A stretch of DNA of 64,000 nucleotides from Liolophura sinensis (GCF_032854445.1 NC_088298.1:6995504-7059503); one strand, 5' to 3'. Positions 1 through 13,000 are shown, counted from the stretch's first letter. Numbers and translations are program-made. Notes: generated by a model from the sequence alone, not told the origin.

Positions 1-1100
1 CAAATGCACAGAGGCAATATTCACAAGAGGGAAAATCCACAGTATAACTGAGTGTATGACGAAATATACACAAAACTCCACCGACAGGGTCCGTGTACTA
101 ATAAGCACTGTGTACACAAGAGCACAAATTAAATATACAAGTTCAGACTGAACAAGTGCTCGGTGGAGATATGATATAACAAAGCCAGGGGCTATAAAGA
201 CACCAAAATTCAGCACAAAGGGCCTACTAAAGTAACACACAGCGAAAGCATCCAAAAACTCTCAATAACTCTCCGTTCTCTCCTTTTGACCTGCTTTCAT
301 AGGTCTTATATAGACTGGTGAATTTTTCTAGAATAAGAAAATTCTTGAACACTTGTTGTAAACAAACAGGCCCCGAACTGAGCGTATTATGGAACATTCT
401 AAGGCAGAAGCAGACAGCAGGCCCTGAACTCAGCATATGTAAACAGTGGCAAGCTAAATTTAGAAGCTAACGGCAGTTGTTCACATAACGCAGCTCAGAC
501 CAGCTCTTATCCAGCTGTGACACTAATTCCTCACAAGCAGTTGTTTCTCTGTTGAAAATTCCCGCAAACAACCCCATTAGCCCTCAACTCCTCGCCGTCA
601 GCCGCAATCCATTGATACACCTTGGTCGCTGGTATCATGAAAGTCGCTCACCACAGTCAGTGACGTCACAGAGAGCAAGCCAACTCAGAGTTTGAAAATC
701 TATAGAATGTCAATTCCAACAGACACAAAGTAAATGGATACAAGAGACCCGCCATACAATAAGATCTATCATTTGGTATATCCAAATCATGACTCGTAAT
801 GTTAACATTTATCGCTGTATCTCAGCAACAAACACATGTAACTCATGACCAATACATATTTGTGCCCTGGGAGAACATATGGAAAAACAGCCACGAAAGC
901 CTTCACATATATTGACAAACATCAATAAAACTCATACCGGCCGTTTAGAAAATTTCCATTTTTTTCATACCAAGCATGCGCCTACATACCAAAACTGGCT
1001 GATTGTCAGTTTAGTGTCAGTCTTACACTAAAACAGACAGAATTACACACGTCATGTAAAAGAGCGAAAGTGTCAACAGGGTACTGATTACAACCAATCG
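1..1100. other. No gene or repeat recognised
   Basis: Open frames are short and not protein-like. I see no repeat shared with the rest of the window. Confidence 0.5.
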
Positions 1101-1199
1101 CCCCTAATCATTTCATCCAGATGTCAGGTAAACTTTTTGCCTAGAAAGAAGAAGAAAAAACAGACGAATATCTATAACGTTTTAGTCACTCAAATACAT

Positions 1200-1990
1200 T
1201 TTTGTCTCTTTTTCATAACTTGTTCGAGAAAAGCACATCATGAATTATCGGGAAATAATTTGAAAAAATCGGGACACAATCGGGATTTCAGGATTAATAT
1301 GCTCGTACTACCGCGTTATTCGATGTGAGGCCTGTATCTCCAGACCTTGTCGCAGTTAGTGAGATCACGCAGCACTCGACAATGCTGTTTGCTGTCGGGC
1401 TGTGTATTAGCAATTAGCAGTTGTGCTAGATTTTGGTTCAGGCAATGTTACCCTGACGGCAAGGTCTATACGAATAACACACGCGCGACTTGCCCGATAA
1501 TGAGATTATTCGAACCAATAGGGGAAGAAACTGACAGAAAACGCAACCTTCGTCCTCTTTTCCCCATCTTCCATCCAACAGGTCTCCACATTAATGCCCC
1601 ACATTACCCGATGGTCCGCGCAGAAACAAATCCACGGAAGCCTCCATCGATTCTCGATTCCGCTCGCTCTACAAGTTAGGTTTTTTGGACTACCCTCTCG
1701 TGAATACTCCTTGGCGACCATGGTGCCATGTTTACCAACGTGATTATTTTGGATGGAATTTTTGATCGTAGAGGAGTTCTTCTCTCCACTTGAGTCCGTT
1801 AACAATCCCAGACTGGCTCAGAAGATAAAAAAAAATATGACAAAACTCCTTCAAAATCGTTCTTCTAACACTTTCACTTCCAATCAAATCTAGGCCTCTA
1901 CTTTTTTTTAGCTTACGCTGTAACGTTAGAACATAATTCTAATTCATCCAGCACCAGAAATACGTTCACTGCAAACAGCTCTCTACCCAT
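1200..1990 (+). repeat. Dispersed element family 1, copy A
   Basis: Shares long similarity with 4640-5400 in the same orientation. Common pieces include AAAGCACAT near 1230, CGTTATTCGATGTGAGGCCTG near 1312, CAGGCAATGTTACCCTGAC near 1440, and a block with AAACAAATCCACGG near 1625. Two inverted relatives lie at 19560-20045 and 25130-25440. There is no coding potential; it is probably a non-autonomous mobile element, class unknown. Confidence 0.65.
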
Positions 1991-2099
1991 GTGGCTTAGC
2001 CCCCTCTTTATGTTTTTCTGTTTACCCATGATTGTTTTATTCCTTATTTACGTTCTCAGATAGTGGCATACGGCTTCGAAATTAGACAGCCGACAAATT

Positions 2100-2350
2100 A
2101 TAGTAAGACGTTAACAGATGGCAGCTATGGGAGATAAATGCGATAAACGTGTCTGTTTTGTGGTCGTATTTAGCAGTTTATGTGTCTGACAGCCGATTTT
2201 ACATTCACGACATTGAAAACCACTTACGGTAATTGGCATAATCATACCATCGTTTCCATCAAACACGTGACGTGTGCGAAATACGCCTCATGATGATTGT
2301 CCAGTGGATTTGAGACCGGATTCCCAATCTGCCATACAAGCTGGCCAGCA
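2100..2350 (+). repeat. Dispersed element family 2, left module
   Basis: The reverse complement recurs at about 24060-24300. Shared words include GATAAACGTGT (2151), GTCGTATTTAGCAGTTTATGTGTCTGACA (partly, near 2164) and ATTGGCATAATCATACCATC (near 2232). Together with the 3195-3325 match this marks two ends of one larger inverted duplicate. Confidence 0.6.
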
Positions 2351-3194
2351 CACCTTAACGATTGACTTGTACGTTATAAAAGACAAACGTCTCACAGATA
2401 ATCTTGTCTGTTTGAGGAGCATCTATAAAACCTGGATCGTGCCCAAATCGGACGAAAACGGATTATGCAGTGTTTCACCCGTAAAGGTAGTAAAAGTTCA
2501 CATTCTTCCTTTTGATGTTAAATTTTATGTTAGCAGTTTTGGGAGCGTATTTCTGCAACTGCATCCTGCGTCACTGTCATTGATGTATAATCAACCCGAC
2601 CAGAGAGTTTATTAAAGCACGAGCTGGCTGCCACTGTTCTTAATCCTTCATCGTAAACTTGAGAGTTTATGTTTAAGTTCAGGTCTAGATATAATACCAC
2701 AAGTTAAGACTACAGTGAGTCTAAAAAGACTTCGTTACCATGTGGTCAGTCAGTCATCCCACTTAAACGGACACTCCAGTCAAAAACACAATCCAACCAA
2801 CAATCACTTCCTTGAAACACACAATCCAGTTGTTAGTCTCACTGGTCAAACTGGCCACTGCCGAATTCTAATAGCCACCGTTATCTTATTTCTCTTACTT
2901 CCTACATTTCATCACTGTTTTATACCCCTTACTCAAGGTAATACTACTCGTGGGACGGCGGTCAGGTTAAGGAATACGTGTGGAAGTCCGAGTCAAGTAC
3001 GGAGCTAACGTAATTATTTCAAGTACAGACAAGACGTACATGTGTGGACGTAATCAAGCTACCAAGAGATTCATAAATTATCATTTCAAGACGTCGACGA
3101 CATTTCCAGGTAAAGCATCACCTGGCCTCCTTGGTCAATATTGCCGTCCACAGTGGTAATTTTTCTAAAATACACTATTCACAGTGACACGTAA

Positions 3195-3325
3195 TTGTGG
3201 TGTAGCCGACTGAAGCCGTATACCTTAGCACTTTGTGGCCTGTAAGGACGGTTACAATTTCCCAACAGTCAGTCCTAATCTGGGAATGTACAAATCACGC
3301 CCTGGCCAAACTAACGTAGAACTGG
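3195..3325 (+). repeat. Dispersed element family 2, right module
   Basis: Reverse-complement match to about 23868-23995. Shared words include GCCGACTGAAGCCGTATACC (3206) and GGCCTGTAAGGACGGTTACAA (partly, near 3237). In the left copy about 0.85 kb separates the two modules; in the right copy only about 70 bases do. Confidence 0.6.
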
Positions 3326-3399
3326 GTGGCCTGTTCTAAAATCTTGGAACCGAAATTTTTCAAAGGCTAGATATATGTGCACTCATTAGGCTTTGTTTA

Positions 3400-4620
3400 C
3401 CATACCCAATAATATTTTCTCAGTGGTTAGTTTTCTTTTCATTTTTTCTTCCAACGTGTGCTTCTTTTGCGTAAGGTTTGTTTTAGATTAATTGTCTTTG
3501 ATTTCTCATTTTTATGTGTTATTATATTTAATTGCAGTTATTTCTTGTAATGGCGTTGCGTTGACGCTGAAGAAAATTGCCAATACCCTACCGAATGAAT
3601 GCTGATCTTCCTGGAAGGTCAAAGCTATGGCTGACAGCAGTCTATACCCAGACCTGGTGGAATAGAAGCTACACTGTGGTCATATGTTTTTCTGAGATCT
3701 TGATACTGCTGGTTTTTATGGTGTGAAGATAAATGAGTACGTTTGGAAACTGGAGACGTTAGATTGGGCAAAGTATAAGCTGAACACAGGATGTTAATGG
3801 TTAAACTATTATTGTATTCCTCTTTTATCAAAGTGTATCTTTGTAACAGGATCACCTAAATGTCTCACCCACAAGCCATGCCAATGACACCAGACATGAT
3901 ACCGCCACCGTTAATAGATATACTCAACCTGGGTTGTACTGTTACTTAGCGTCCTCGCCAGTGGTATATCAGGGAGAAGAAGTGAAAAATACGAAGTTCC
4001 GAAGTCATAAGCTTAATGCTTTTTCCACACTCAAAATGTCATCAACTGGTTTATACATAGATAACGTAAAACATATGAAAGACTAACGTAAACACATCCA
4101 GCCATAAAATAAATGACAATGTTCTAATTCTGTATATTATGTTCTATTATCTCTGTAAGTATTTTCTGATTATCTCCAAACAAATTTTTCCTCTTTTTTT
4201 TGGGTGAGAGTGTTTTAGAGTAATAAAAATCATTTCCAAAAATGTGAATACTAAGGTTCGCAACTTTTTTGTAAGAAAAAATGATTTATTAATCCGTCTG
4301 TTCTTTAGGCTTCAGAATAGGCATGTAAAGTCTCAACCAAGGTCATTTTGATTAAGTAGGCCTATTTATTCACGTTTGTTTTTCAATTATTGTGAAAATA
4401 AAGTACATGAATATTTAAGCACTCAATAAGAAAAGTGGTCACTCATCCAAGCACATAACCTCTCTCTTATGTAAGTTATCAAACTTATGAAGTTAATAAC
4501 ACTAGAAATAAATCCAGTTATGTATATACTTATTTATTTTCCCCAATAGTTTATTTTTTTTCTAAAAACTAACTGTTTTAACTGCTAAATAAAAACGGAT
4601 GAATAACTAAAATTTAGGTC
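3400..4620. other. AT-rich stretch, nothing recognised
   Basis: There is no protein-like frame, SINE or tandem array; only poly-T and poly-A tracts and general AT richness. Confidence 0.5.
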
Positions 4621-4639
4621 GACGGGCCTAAATACTTTA

Positions 4640-5400
4640 TTGTCTCGGTCAAGAAAAGCACATAAAGAATTGTGGGGAAGTCGTATGAAGAAGTCACACT
4701 ACCAACGATTGGATTTACAGCAATATTATATTAATATTAACACGTTATTCGATTTGAGGCCTGTAATGCCAGGCCTCGGCGTGTTTAAGCAGGTCACGCC
4801 ACACACAACGAGGATGTTTGATATCAAGCTATGTAACAGCAATGAGCCATTGTGCTTGTTCCTGGCCCAGGCAATGTTATCCTGACAGCACGGTCAATAT
4901 GAATAACACATAACGCGGCTGGTTCGCGAATGAGTTAACTGGGACAAAATAAACAAAAAATGGCTATAACACGTCGAATTTCCACCCCCATCCCCGCCCT
5001 CTCATACACAACCCCCTTCATATTTCCCCACCTTCCATCCAACAGGCTGTAGTGCTCCACATTACCCATTACCCAGTGGTCAACACGGAAACAAATCCAC
5101 GGCAGCCGTCCATCGGTTCCCAAATCCGTTCCTCTTTTTGGATGACCCTCTCGTGAACACCACATGGCGGCACAGGTGCCACGTTTACCAAACTTTTAAG
5201 CGTAGATTTCTTGTCTCAACTTGAGTCTGTTAACAATCCAAGAATGGCTCAGAAGATAAAACTAGGACTAAACTCCTTCAAAAGCCGTCTTGTCGGTTCT
5301 AAATGAAACAAGACCACTAATTACTAGCTTACGCTATAAGGTAGAACATACGTCTAATTCACCCAGCATCAGAGATACGTTTAGATAGTCCTTAGCTCTA
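4640..5400 (+). repeat. Dispersed element family 1, copy C
   Basis: Same order of blocks as 1200-1990: the AAAGCACATAAAGAAT start, CGTTATTCGATTTGAGGCC near 4743, CAGGCAATGTTATCCTGACAG near 4868, then the AAACAAATCCACGG block near 5090 and GCTTACGCTATAAGG near 5330. Diverged by scattered substitutions and indels. Confidence 0.65.
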
Positions 5401-6240
5401 ATTTTGCTGCTGTAATTGATTACAAACGGCCCTATACCAAAGCTGTGTACTTCTCTAGTGATATTTTTATCTTTGCACAAAAGAGTTTTCTATCCTATGC
5501 AAATTCTTTTTGTCATATAGGCAGACGACTTTCTTCCTTCCACTTCAGATCAGCTCTAATCCAGCGTATATCCTGCTCTGCGTGACCGAAGTTTTTCATG
5601 AGCACTTTGAAAAAATGTCCCCGCAAACAACCCAATTAGCCATCAACATAGCGTTAGCCGTAGGTTATCGTTTTACCTGTGACGCCGGTACCAGAAATAT
5701 CATCCAGCACACTCATGGTGATATCACAAAGAGCCAGTCGTGGAGTCCCTGGTTTACTGTCATGTGTGCAGCAAACAACAAGCAGAGAGGAACACAGCTG
5801 GTAAAATTTAATGTCTTCAAATTAATCCAGCTAATCGTTTGTTTATTTGATTTATGAATCAACCTAGGCCCCAAGAAGAAATAACGTAGGAATATATACT
5901 CGGTTAATGTGCATTAAACTTTGCAGAATTTTAAAACTGTTTGAGCCAATAAGATTATACAAGTACTTATCGTACATGAATATTCATTACTGGCGACCTT
6001 GGAATACGCAATCACAGATTTAATTACGCGTTACAGGAAGCACACGGGCCAAGTGACACTTTTGACACGATGTGGGTATTTAAAGACTATGCACGCTATG
6101 ATTTGCCAGTTTTGTGTGTCATTGGATAGTCACACTTAAACAATCGGAAACGTTCAGCTATTCAGTCCTAAAAGGAATACGTCCTAATGCCATGACTGAC
6201 GTTAAACGGAAGTAACCAGGCGCTTAGTATGCTTGCAGCA
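5400..6240. other. No gene or repeat recognised
   Basis: A plus-strand frame of about 115 codons at 5510-5857 has no recognisable domain and no supporting splice signals. Confidence 0.45.
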
Positions 6241-6454
6241 TGATTAACGCAAATAGGAGGTCGCGAGACGGATGCATTGTCACCCAATCATCATATCAGC
6301 GCTCGCCCGACGCCAGAAAAATCGTCAGCGCTCTGGACGTCCACGGGTAGCGACGTCTGCCCAAGATCGGTGGATTCATTTGAGACACGAGCAGTAGAAG
6401 CCGCTCGATTAATCGTTGCATAAACCCACAGAGTGTAAGAAATTGTCCTCGGGG

Positions 6455-6595
6455 TATTGGGTTGCGTGTACTTCGTTCTGCGAAACATCCGTCTCTGGAC
6501 GGGGTTGCGTGCACGTCGTTCTGCGATACGCCCGTCGCTGGATTGGGTTGCGCGCACGTTGTTCTGCGATACCTCCGTCGCTGACGCCATGACAT
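6455..6595 (+). repeat. Three ~42-bp direct units at the outer end of the left fold-back arm
   Basis: The unit reads roughly GGGTTGCGYGCACGTYGTTCTGCGA, then a variable ACATCC/ACGCCC/ACCTCC and CGTCGCTGGA. Three copies start near 6459, 6502 and 6545. The third is inside the inverted arm. Confidence 0.65.
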
Positions 6596-8090
6596 CGTCA
6601 AGCAAGTTTGCAGTGGTGCAGACAGCACGTCAGACGCATTGCACACTGCATGGTCGTGAAATGTACTGTTTATGCCTGAGACGGCAGCGACGTCGCTCCC
6701 AAAACGTTGGCGTAATGGCTAGAGACAAAACCAGAATCTGGGCTGAGATTCCGAAAGCATTCCTTGGTCGTCGGGTGACTTCAGTGAGATGCAGATTCAC
6801 AGAAACCATCGACACTCGTGGTGGAGACACCCATTACTGAGCCTGCCAACCTTCATTTTGACCCTCCCTCTGTCAATTGTCAAGGTAATTGACGGATTGC
6901 AGGTTGGCAAGCTTTGTAAGGGGTCCGTTGGCCACGAGCGTGGCACCTGAGACGTCAGCGACGTGATTTGAATGGCCATTTTTTGTCTGCTCATTGACAA
7001 TAGGTTGTTTTTCGACCTCGAATGTGAAAAAAGACAGCATGTATCTAAAAATGGAAGAACAGTATAATGATGTCTGTGCACAGTTACTTTGTTGATTGAT
7101 GGAGTTAATACAAAAAATCTGATATTTACAACATACGTATCGTGTGACCAAGGTCATTCCCAACTCCGTACTGGGCATGGATGTTCTGCTTTACAACTCG
7201 CTTGCGCAAATCACTCGCTCAATCAGTAGTACGGTTAACATTCCATTTACATTTGTATTACACTGCTACACCTGATGAAATCATCTGCTGACAGAATTGC
7301 CGGGCTGAGTGTTTTGTCGTGTGAGGTTTAAACATTGTCATTATTTTGTCAGAATTATACTGAGCTCAGACATACGCCAGTTGTTATGTGGTGAGTAAGA
7401 GCCGTTCATCATACAGGAATGACACAAAACATAGGTGAGGCGGACGAGGGAGTAATGACAGTAAACGGAGCGTCTATATACAGTTATACATAAATACGTC
7501 GAGCAGGGTGACCTAGACTTTAACGCGAGGAAATGACTTGTATAAAAGCTGACACGAAATTAGGGATTGTACTTATGTTTAAACAAAAGTACTTAACTAT
7601 ACTGGCTTAACTATATATATGTATTCGAGGTCGAAAAACAACCTATTGTCAATGAGCAGAAAAAAATGGCTATTCAAATCACGTCACTGACGTCTCAGGT
7701 GCCACGCTCGTGGCCGACGGACCCCTTACAAAGCCTGCCAACCTGCAATCCGCCAATGACCTTGACAATTGACAGAGGAAGGGTCAAAATGAAGGTTGGC
7801 AGGCTCAGTAACGGGTGTCTCCACCGCGAGTGTCTATGGTTTCTGTGAATCTGCATGTCACTGAAGTCACCCGACGACCAAGGAATGCTTTCGGAATCTT
7901 AGCCCAGATTCTGGTTTTGTCTCTAGCCATTACGTCAACGTTTTGGGACCGACGTCGCTGCCGTCTCAGGCATAAACAGTACATTTCACCACCATGCCGT
8001 GTGCAGTGCGTCTGACGTGCTGTCTGCACCAGTGCAAACTTGCTTGACGATGTCATGGCGTCAGCGACCGAGGTATCGCAGAACAACGTG

Positions 8091-8095
<5 letters not shown>
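6549..8095. mobile_element. Fold-back type element: two ~473-bp inverted arms around a ~600-bp spacer
   Basis: The left arm, 6549-7022, is the reverse complement of the right arm, 7624-8095, with only scattered mismatches by eye. The spacer, 7023-7623, is single-copy here and encodes nothing. On its outer side the left arm continues into GC-richer short tandem units; the right arm stops abruptly at an (AT)n run. Long inverted arms with little between them are typical of fold-back DNA transposons or of a recent palindromic duplication. No transposase is present. Confidence 0.75.

Positions 8096-8179
<84 letters not shown>
8096..8179. repeat. (AT)n microsatellite
   Basis: About 84 bases of uninterrupted AT dinucleotide, starting exactly where the right fold-back arm loses similarity to the left arm. 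Confidence 0.95.
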
Positions 8180-8182
<3 letters not shown>

Positions 8183-8449
8183 AGACCATCATCAGGCTAT
8201 ATTTTTGATATAATTTTTGTCTTCCAATTTCCTTCTTTATAAATGGAAACGTTTCCCGTCGACAATGTTGAATTCCTTTGATTTTTTGCAATCAAAAATT
8301 GCTTAAACTAAGCATTTTGTGCACTCTTGTACAAACTACCGATCTCCTTTTCAGCTGGTCGTTCGTTGTGACATTCTACTTACTGGGTTGTGAAGCAGTT
8401 GACAGGAATACGGGAGTGAATGCAGAAGAATAGGGACATTTAATGTGTT

Positions 8450-8612
8450 TATTTATTTATTTGATTGGTGTTTTACGCCGTCTTTCCACCGGAAAGGAAG
8501 CCTATTTGAGCTAGACGAACTCACAGCGATCGAGTTGGTGAGAGACTCCTGGGTCATTGCACGCTCTGGGTTCTGGGCACGCTAACGATCTCAGCCACAG
8601 AGGTCCCTCACG
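8450..8612 (-). mobile_element. SINE-1 copy, internally deleted
   Basis: Reads as the reverse of the (AATA)n tail (TTTATTTATTTGATTGGTG), the GTAAAAC box and, after a deletion, the tRNA-like head (GAACTCACAGCGA and the GTGGCTGAGAT complement). Confidence 0.75.
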
Positions 8613-8869
8613 AACAATTGAGTAGTTATACACCGGAAACCAAAACCAGACAATGATGTGGTTCATACTTATAGTATATGATTCGCTAACGACCAGAGTT
8701 AGTTACATACCATTAAATACCTACATGTCGTAGCTTAATTTGACAATAGTTTAACGCCTTACTCGCGAATTTGTTACTCATACAAAGGCGGTTGGTGTTA
8801 TGAATGACAGATAACGGAGTGGCCAAGGACATTTGGCAAGTTAATAACAAACTTTCAAACTTATATGCG

Positions 8870-9290
8870 GTATATGTGACATCCGTGAAAACAACAGAGC
8901 ACATATAAACATCTGCTCCTTTATGGTGTCCCTCCAAGTGTCCACGTTACTGATAGAGGGGTAAGAGAAAGACTTTTTATAGGCCCCGTAAACCTGAGGC
9001 AAATACATTCAGCATCAGCACATATTGATACTGGAAACAAGTGAACAAATAGTACCTTCGGGTACAATGACGTCTAATTTCGACCGAGGTTACTCTCAGC
9101 ATTTGCACGAAGACTTCAACGTTATGGGATTTCAAGAGCATGGACTTTCACCGACCTGCAATTATATGGTGGTGATACTTTCTTTGTGAATATGCATTAG
9201 ATCTGTAACAAATGACCTGGGTCCTATTTGTCTTCCCCCATACCATTCCAGGCTGTGAAATAGTTATACTGAAACTTAGCAAAGGGATAT
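8870..9290 (+). repeat. Dispersed element family 3, left copy
   Basis: The reverse complement recurs at 19025-19430, for example GGGATTTCAAGAGCATGGACTT (9127, partly) and CATATAATT/ATTATATG with TGGTGATA (9164). Confidence 0.65.
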
Positions 9291-9518
9291 AATATAGTCT
9301 GCCGATTGTTCAAGAACGCTCGCGAATTTGACATTAATATAAACTCTCCCTGGGATTTGAATCCTTCCAGTTTGCTTAACTGTTATTGGTCAGTCAGAAC
9401 AGAGGTCCCTAACATCTCAGTGTGGTGCTAGGCAGGCCCTACACCTATAATGTAATTCAAGACATACAGTACAGAGATTAAATTCAGAGCAGCCACGAGA
9501 GTTTGATGTTGCCAAATG

Positions 9519-10047
9519 GGTACACGTATCCGGTGAAATACGGTCTCCTGTTAGGTTACCTCAGATAGGGCTTTATCCAACTGTTCATGCAAATACTCAA
9601 ATAGTAGCTACACGTATCCGATGAAATACGGTCTCCTGTTAGGTTACCTCAGATAGGGCTTTATCCAACTGTTCATGCAAATACTCAAATAGTAGCTACA
9701 CGTATCCGATGAAATACGGTCTCCTGTTAGGTTACTGCAGACAGGGCTTTATCCAAATGTTCATGCAAATGCTCAAATAGTAGCTACACGTATCCGGTGA
9801 AATACGTTCCCTGTTAGGTTACCTCAGATAGGGCTTTATCCAACTGTTCATGCAAATACTCAAATAGTAGCTACACGTATCTGGTGAAATACAGCCTCCT
9901 GTTAGGTTACCTCAGATAGGGCTTTATCCAACTGTTCATGCAAATACTCAAATAGTAGCTACACGTATCCGATGAAATACGGCCTCCTGTTAGGTTACCT
10001 CAGATAGGGCTTTATCCAACTGTTCATGCAAATACTCAAATAGTAGC
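9519..10047. repeat. 88-bp minisatellite, six copies
   Basis: Units begin near 9519, 9608, 9696, 9784, 9871 and 9959 (87-88-bp spacing). The unit contains CTACACGTATCCGATGAAAT, TCCTGTTAGGTTACCTCAGA and CATGCAAATACTCAAATAGT. Copies differ by a few bases. Confidence 0.95.
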
Positions 10048-10079
10048 AAGTTCTAAAACCCCAGCCCCCATTGGCAAGT

Positions 10080-10190
10080 AAATCCAGAGAAGACACCGGT
10101 TGTCAAATTGTTACAGGTAACCGACGAAATTTACCTTAAAGTTTTGTTTTAGCTGTTGATGTATATGCTTACATAGTAACAAACTCTCCA
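10080..10190 (+). repeat. Diverged single unit related to the 88-bp minisatellite
   Basis: Keeps the order of landmarks: TTACAGGTAACCGACGAAAT, the TTTAGCTGTTGATGTATATGC part and ACATAGTAACAAACTC. Much more diverged than the array units. A further relative is at 34015-34110. Confidence 0.5.
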
Positions 10191-10404
10191 CGATGGCTGA
10201 AACATAGCCGATATTGTGTTTAGCCATAATCATTCCGTCATAGTAATAATACTAGTAATTTACAACTTTGTTGTAAAGATTCAAGTGAGATAGATACATG
10301 ACCAATCCAGACGAACGGTTTTCAGTGACGCCCCACAAACTCGCCAGCTACTTATGCTAAGGATTCCCCTGAGGTTCACGTATAGTATTCGACAACAACG
10401 TTAC

Positions 10405-10490
10405 GACTCCCGGTTCCGTTCCACCATAATGCTTCCCGCTGTCGTATAAGTGAAATATTCTTGAGTAAACAAATCAAATAAATAAATAAA
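10405..10490 (+). mobile_element. SINE-1 3' fragment
   Basis: TTCCACCATAATGC, GTCGTATAAGTGAAATATTC, TTGAGTA and an AAATAAATAAATAAA tail. Confidence 0.85.
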
Positions 10491-10828
10491 GGTATTAATA
10501 TATCCACAAACATTAACCTTTAAATGTACCCGTGGTTGAATGGATTCAAGGTTTAACAATAAACATAGGACGATGTTCCAGTACGTGCATAGAACGGCTT
10601 TCTCAAAACGATTTGTCACTGGGCAAAATCACAATGTTAATATTATACGCAGTCGACGGCTAATGATAAGACACATTTATCTTATTTCCAATTTTAAAAC
10701 CTATACGGTAAAAATATGAGTTTTAGTACATTTCAAACCTGGCTTGGTGGGGCTGTCCACTGTCCTATCCAGCTATGCTGAGTTATAAACCAGGGGCACT
10801 TTTTACACATATAAATAAAATTTCATGA

Positions 10829-10928
10829 ATGCATTGCTTTTCTCGTCACACAAGTCTCAATGTGTACAGCGTAATGCATTCCTTTTTCCCCACACAAGTG
10901 TCAATGTATACAGCGTAATGTATGCCTT
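10829..10928. repeat. Two ~50-bp direct copies
   Basis: GAATGCATTGCTTTTCTCGT and the later copy GTAATGCATTCCTTTTTCC each run on to CACACAAGT, TCAATGT and ACAGCGTAATG. Confidence 0.7.
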
Positions 10929-10929
10929 T

Positions 10930-12890
10930 TATCCGGAAAATCGTCTCAATAGACAGCTAAAATGTTATTGCTTCAGATGTTTTCATGTACGCATCCAAGC
11001 TTAACAAGTTAATGTTTTACAACATATCCGTACTACCATCATTCTCCATACTCACGCAATGTGGCCATACTGGGCCACAATAAATTTCAACATAAGGAAA
11101 AAAACTTTGCATACCTGTCTGTGATGAAAAAAAGGAGAAGAACGTTTCATCCTATACACGACATAACAACATGCAAAGAGCATCTGCAAAACTCAAACTG
11201 AATATATTGACCACGAAAAGCAACTATACAGAGCTATTCATTCGTTTCAGATGCTCTCTCCGAATTGACGTCTTTTATAAGAACATTCACTCCATGAACT
11301 AAACTCATCAGAATCGGTCCATTTGTCCTGAACGGTTAAAAAGGTGAGCATGGAATAAGAAGTGTGTCCCGTTTCAGTTTTGTATGGTAAAGTACATTTA
11401 TTTTTTCATGGCTCATTGACAGTAATTACCATTTCGCATATGCTTTCAAAAGCTCAAGAAGTAAAACCCCCACAGAGAGGTCAATCATTTGCAACATGTC
11501 CATCCTACGCTACACCTAGATTGTCATTCCGTTAGACTGTGTCACAATTCACGCCCGTCAATACCAAATTTTTCGTTAAACCTACCCGGCCATTGAATAT
11601 CGTTCAGCTCTAATATTGCTGATTTTTAGCACGTTTTCAGCAAAACGCTCTTTGGCCAAACTTCCGCATCATAGTTACACTAGACTAGAAATCAAAGATG
11701 ACCGACAGGAGTATATCGCTGGGAAAATCAGGACGTGTGTGGTTCGGCTAATCATTTAAAACGATAAATCGACTGTGACAGATATCTCCTTTGATTGGTC
11801 TGTTGATTTGAAGGTTGATTTATCCTCTTTACCAAAAGCTGAGTTTGGACTAATATAGTCTTACTAGTATAACAATGTGGAGAGATTTCCAAACGTGTTT
11901 GTAAGTAAGTAATTTCCCATAAGGTTAAACAACTTCAGTAGTTATTCACCTTTCATGAATTAAAAAAAAATTTTGTCAAGACGGTATTTGGTTTATACAT
12001 AAAGGTTGGTGGGGAGAAAAATAGTTACATTTATTACATTGATGTCAATGCTATCTGTATATCACCAGTTATTCACAAAACAAAATCACGCATTAGAAAT
12101 ACACTAATGAAGATAGTAATAGGTATTTTAAGTTGTACCTGAAGACATTATTGGCGGCGCGGTCAGGGGTAAAGTGTAAATATAGGTCATAAGGCACCCA
12201 TGAGAAACCAGTAACAACTACAGTAATCAAATTTCACTCACCAGCTCAGTTCTTTCATTTTCAATCGAAACTTCAGCATTAATGGTATGAAATATTGTGT
12301 ATGTCAAACATTGCATTGCACCTGTTTAATAGCAGAAGTGCATTAACAAAATTAATTTGACAATGTGTTAAGCATAACCTTGATATCAAAACCAAACCAT
12401 TACAATCCGTACCCATCTCGATAGGGGTGGTCTACAGATTTTATTTTAAACACCCTTGCTAAGTCACATTTTACACGCAAGCGCAACGCCAAATACATAG
12501 TGATACAGCTACAAGCTGTTCGTCAGATTCCGGTTGTTTGAAAACAAAGAAAATTCTGCTTGAAAAAGAGGTCACCTTTTCTTGCTCCGGTAAGTGTTAA
12601 TAAGGCAAATACACAAGGCATAAGTGTAGAAATACTCAAGTCAATCACCTTTGTATATCAAATACGATGCGATCCAGCGAATGGATACCTCCATCTGTTG
12701 TTCAGAAAATATCTTGTCCCAAATCAATGGAAGTCAACCTGGCAAAATCGCGACACAGGATGTGATATTGAACCTCTCAGCGCTTCCAAGCATCAAACAT
12801 TTTAAAAAAATACGGATTGTATAAGGAAAAGGTACGAACTTAAATCGGTTGATCAAATCAACCGGCGTTTCCTGAACATGACAAAATCGG
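10930..12890. other. About 2 kb with nothing recognised
   Basis: AT-rich; no SINE, array or protein-like frame. An 81-codon frame at 12560 shows no domain. Confidence 0.45.
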
Positions 12891-12894
12891 ACTG

Positions 12895-13000
12895 ACGTGT
12901 ATCGGTGGTCATTTGCGGCTCGTCACAAACCACGTGACCAGCCTATTCCTCACTACTGGTCTGATCACAAAGGTGTTCCAGTCCTGTACTTCGCCGACAC
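12895..13000 (+). repeat. Dispersed element family 4, left copy
   Basis: The reverse complement lies at 18385-18510. Shared words are GGTCATTTGCGGCTCGTCAC, AAACCACGTGACCA and TACTGGTCTGATCACAAAGG. Confidence 0.7.

Noticed and set aside
5510-5857. 115-codon plus-strand frame
   Set aside because: No domain, low-complexity end, no splice support and no match to any family I know.
6457-6840. 127-codon frame in the left fold-back arm and its mirror at 7805-8086
   Set aside because: The two frames are the same arm read twice; Arg-rich composition comes from GC-rich repeats and there is no transposase motif.
9519-10047. Regular 88-bp repeats considered as a CRISPR array
   Set aside because: The whole unit repeats, with no unique spacers, and the genome is eukaryotic. 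The same applies to the arrays at 30850, 46885 and 60995.
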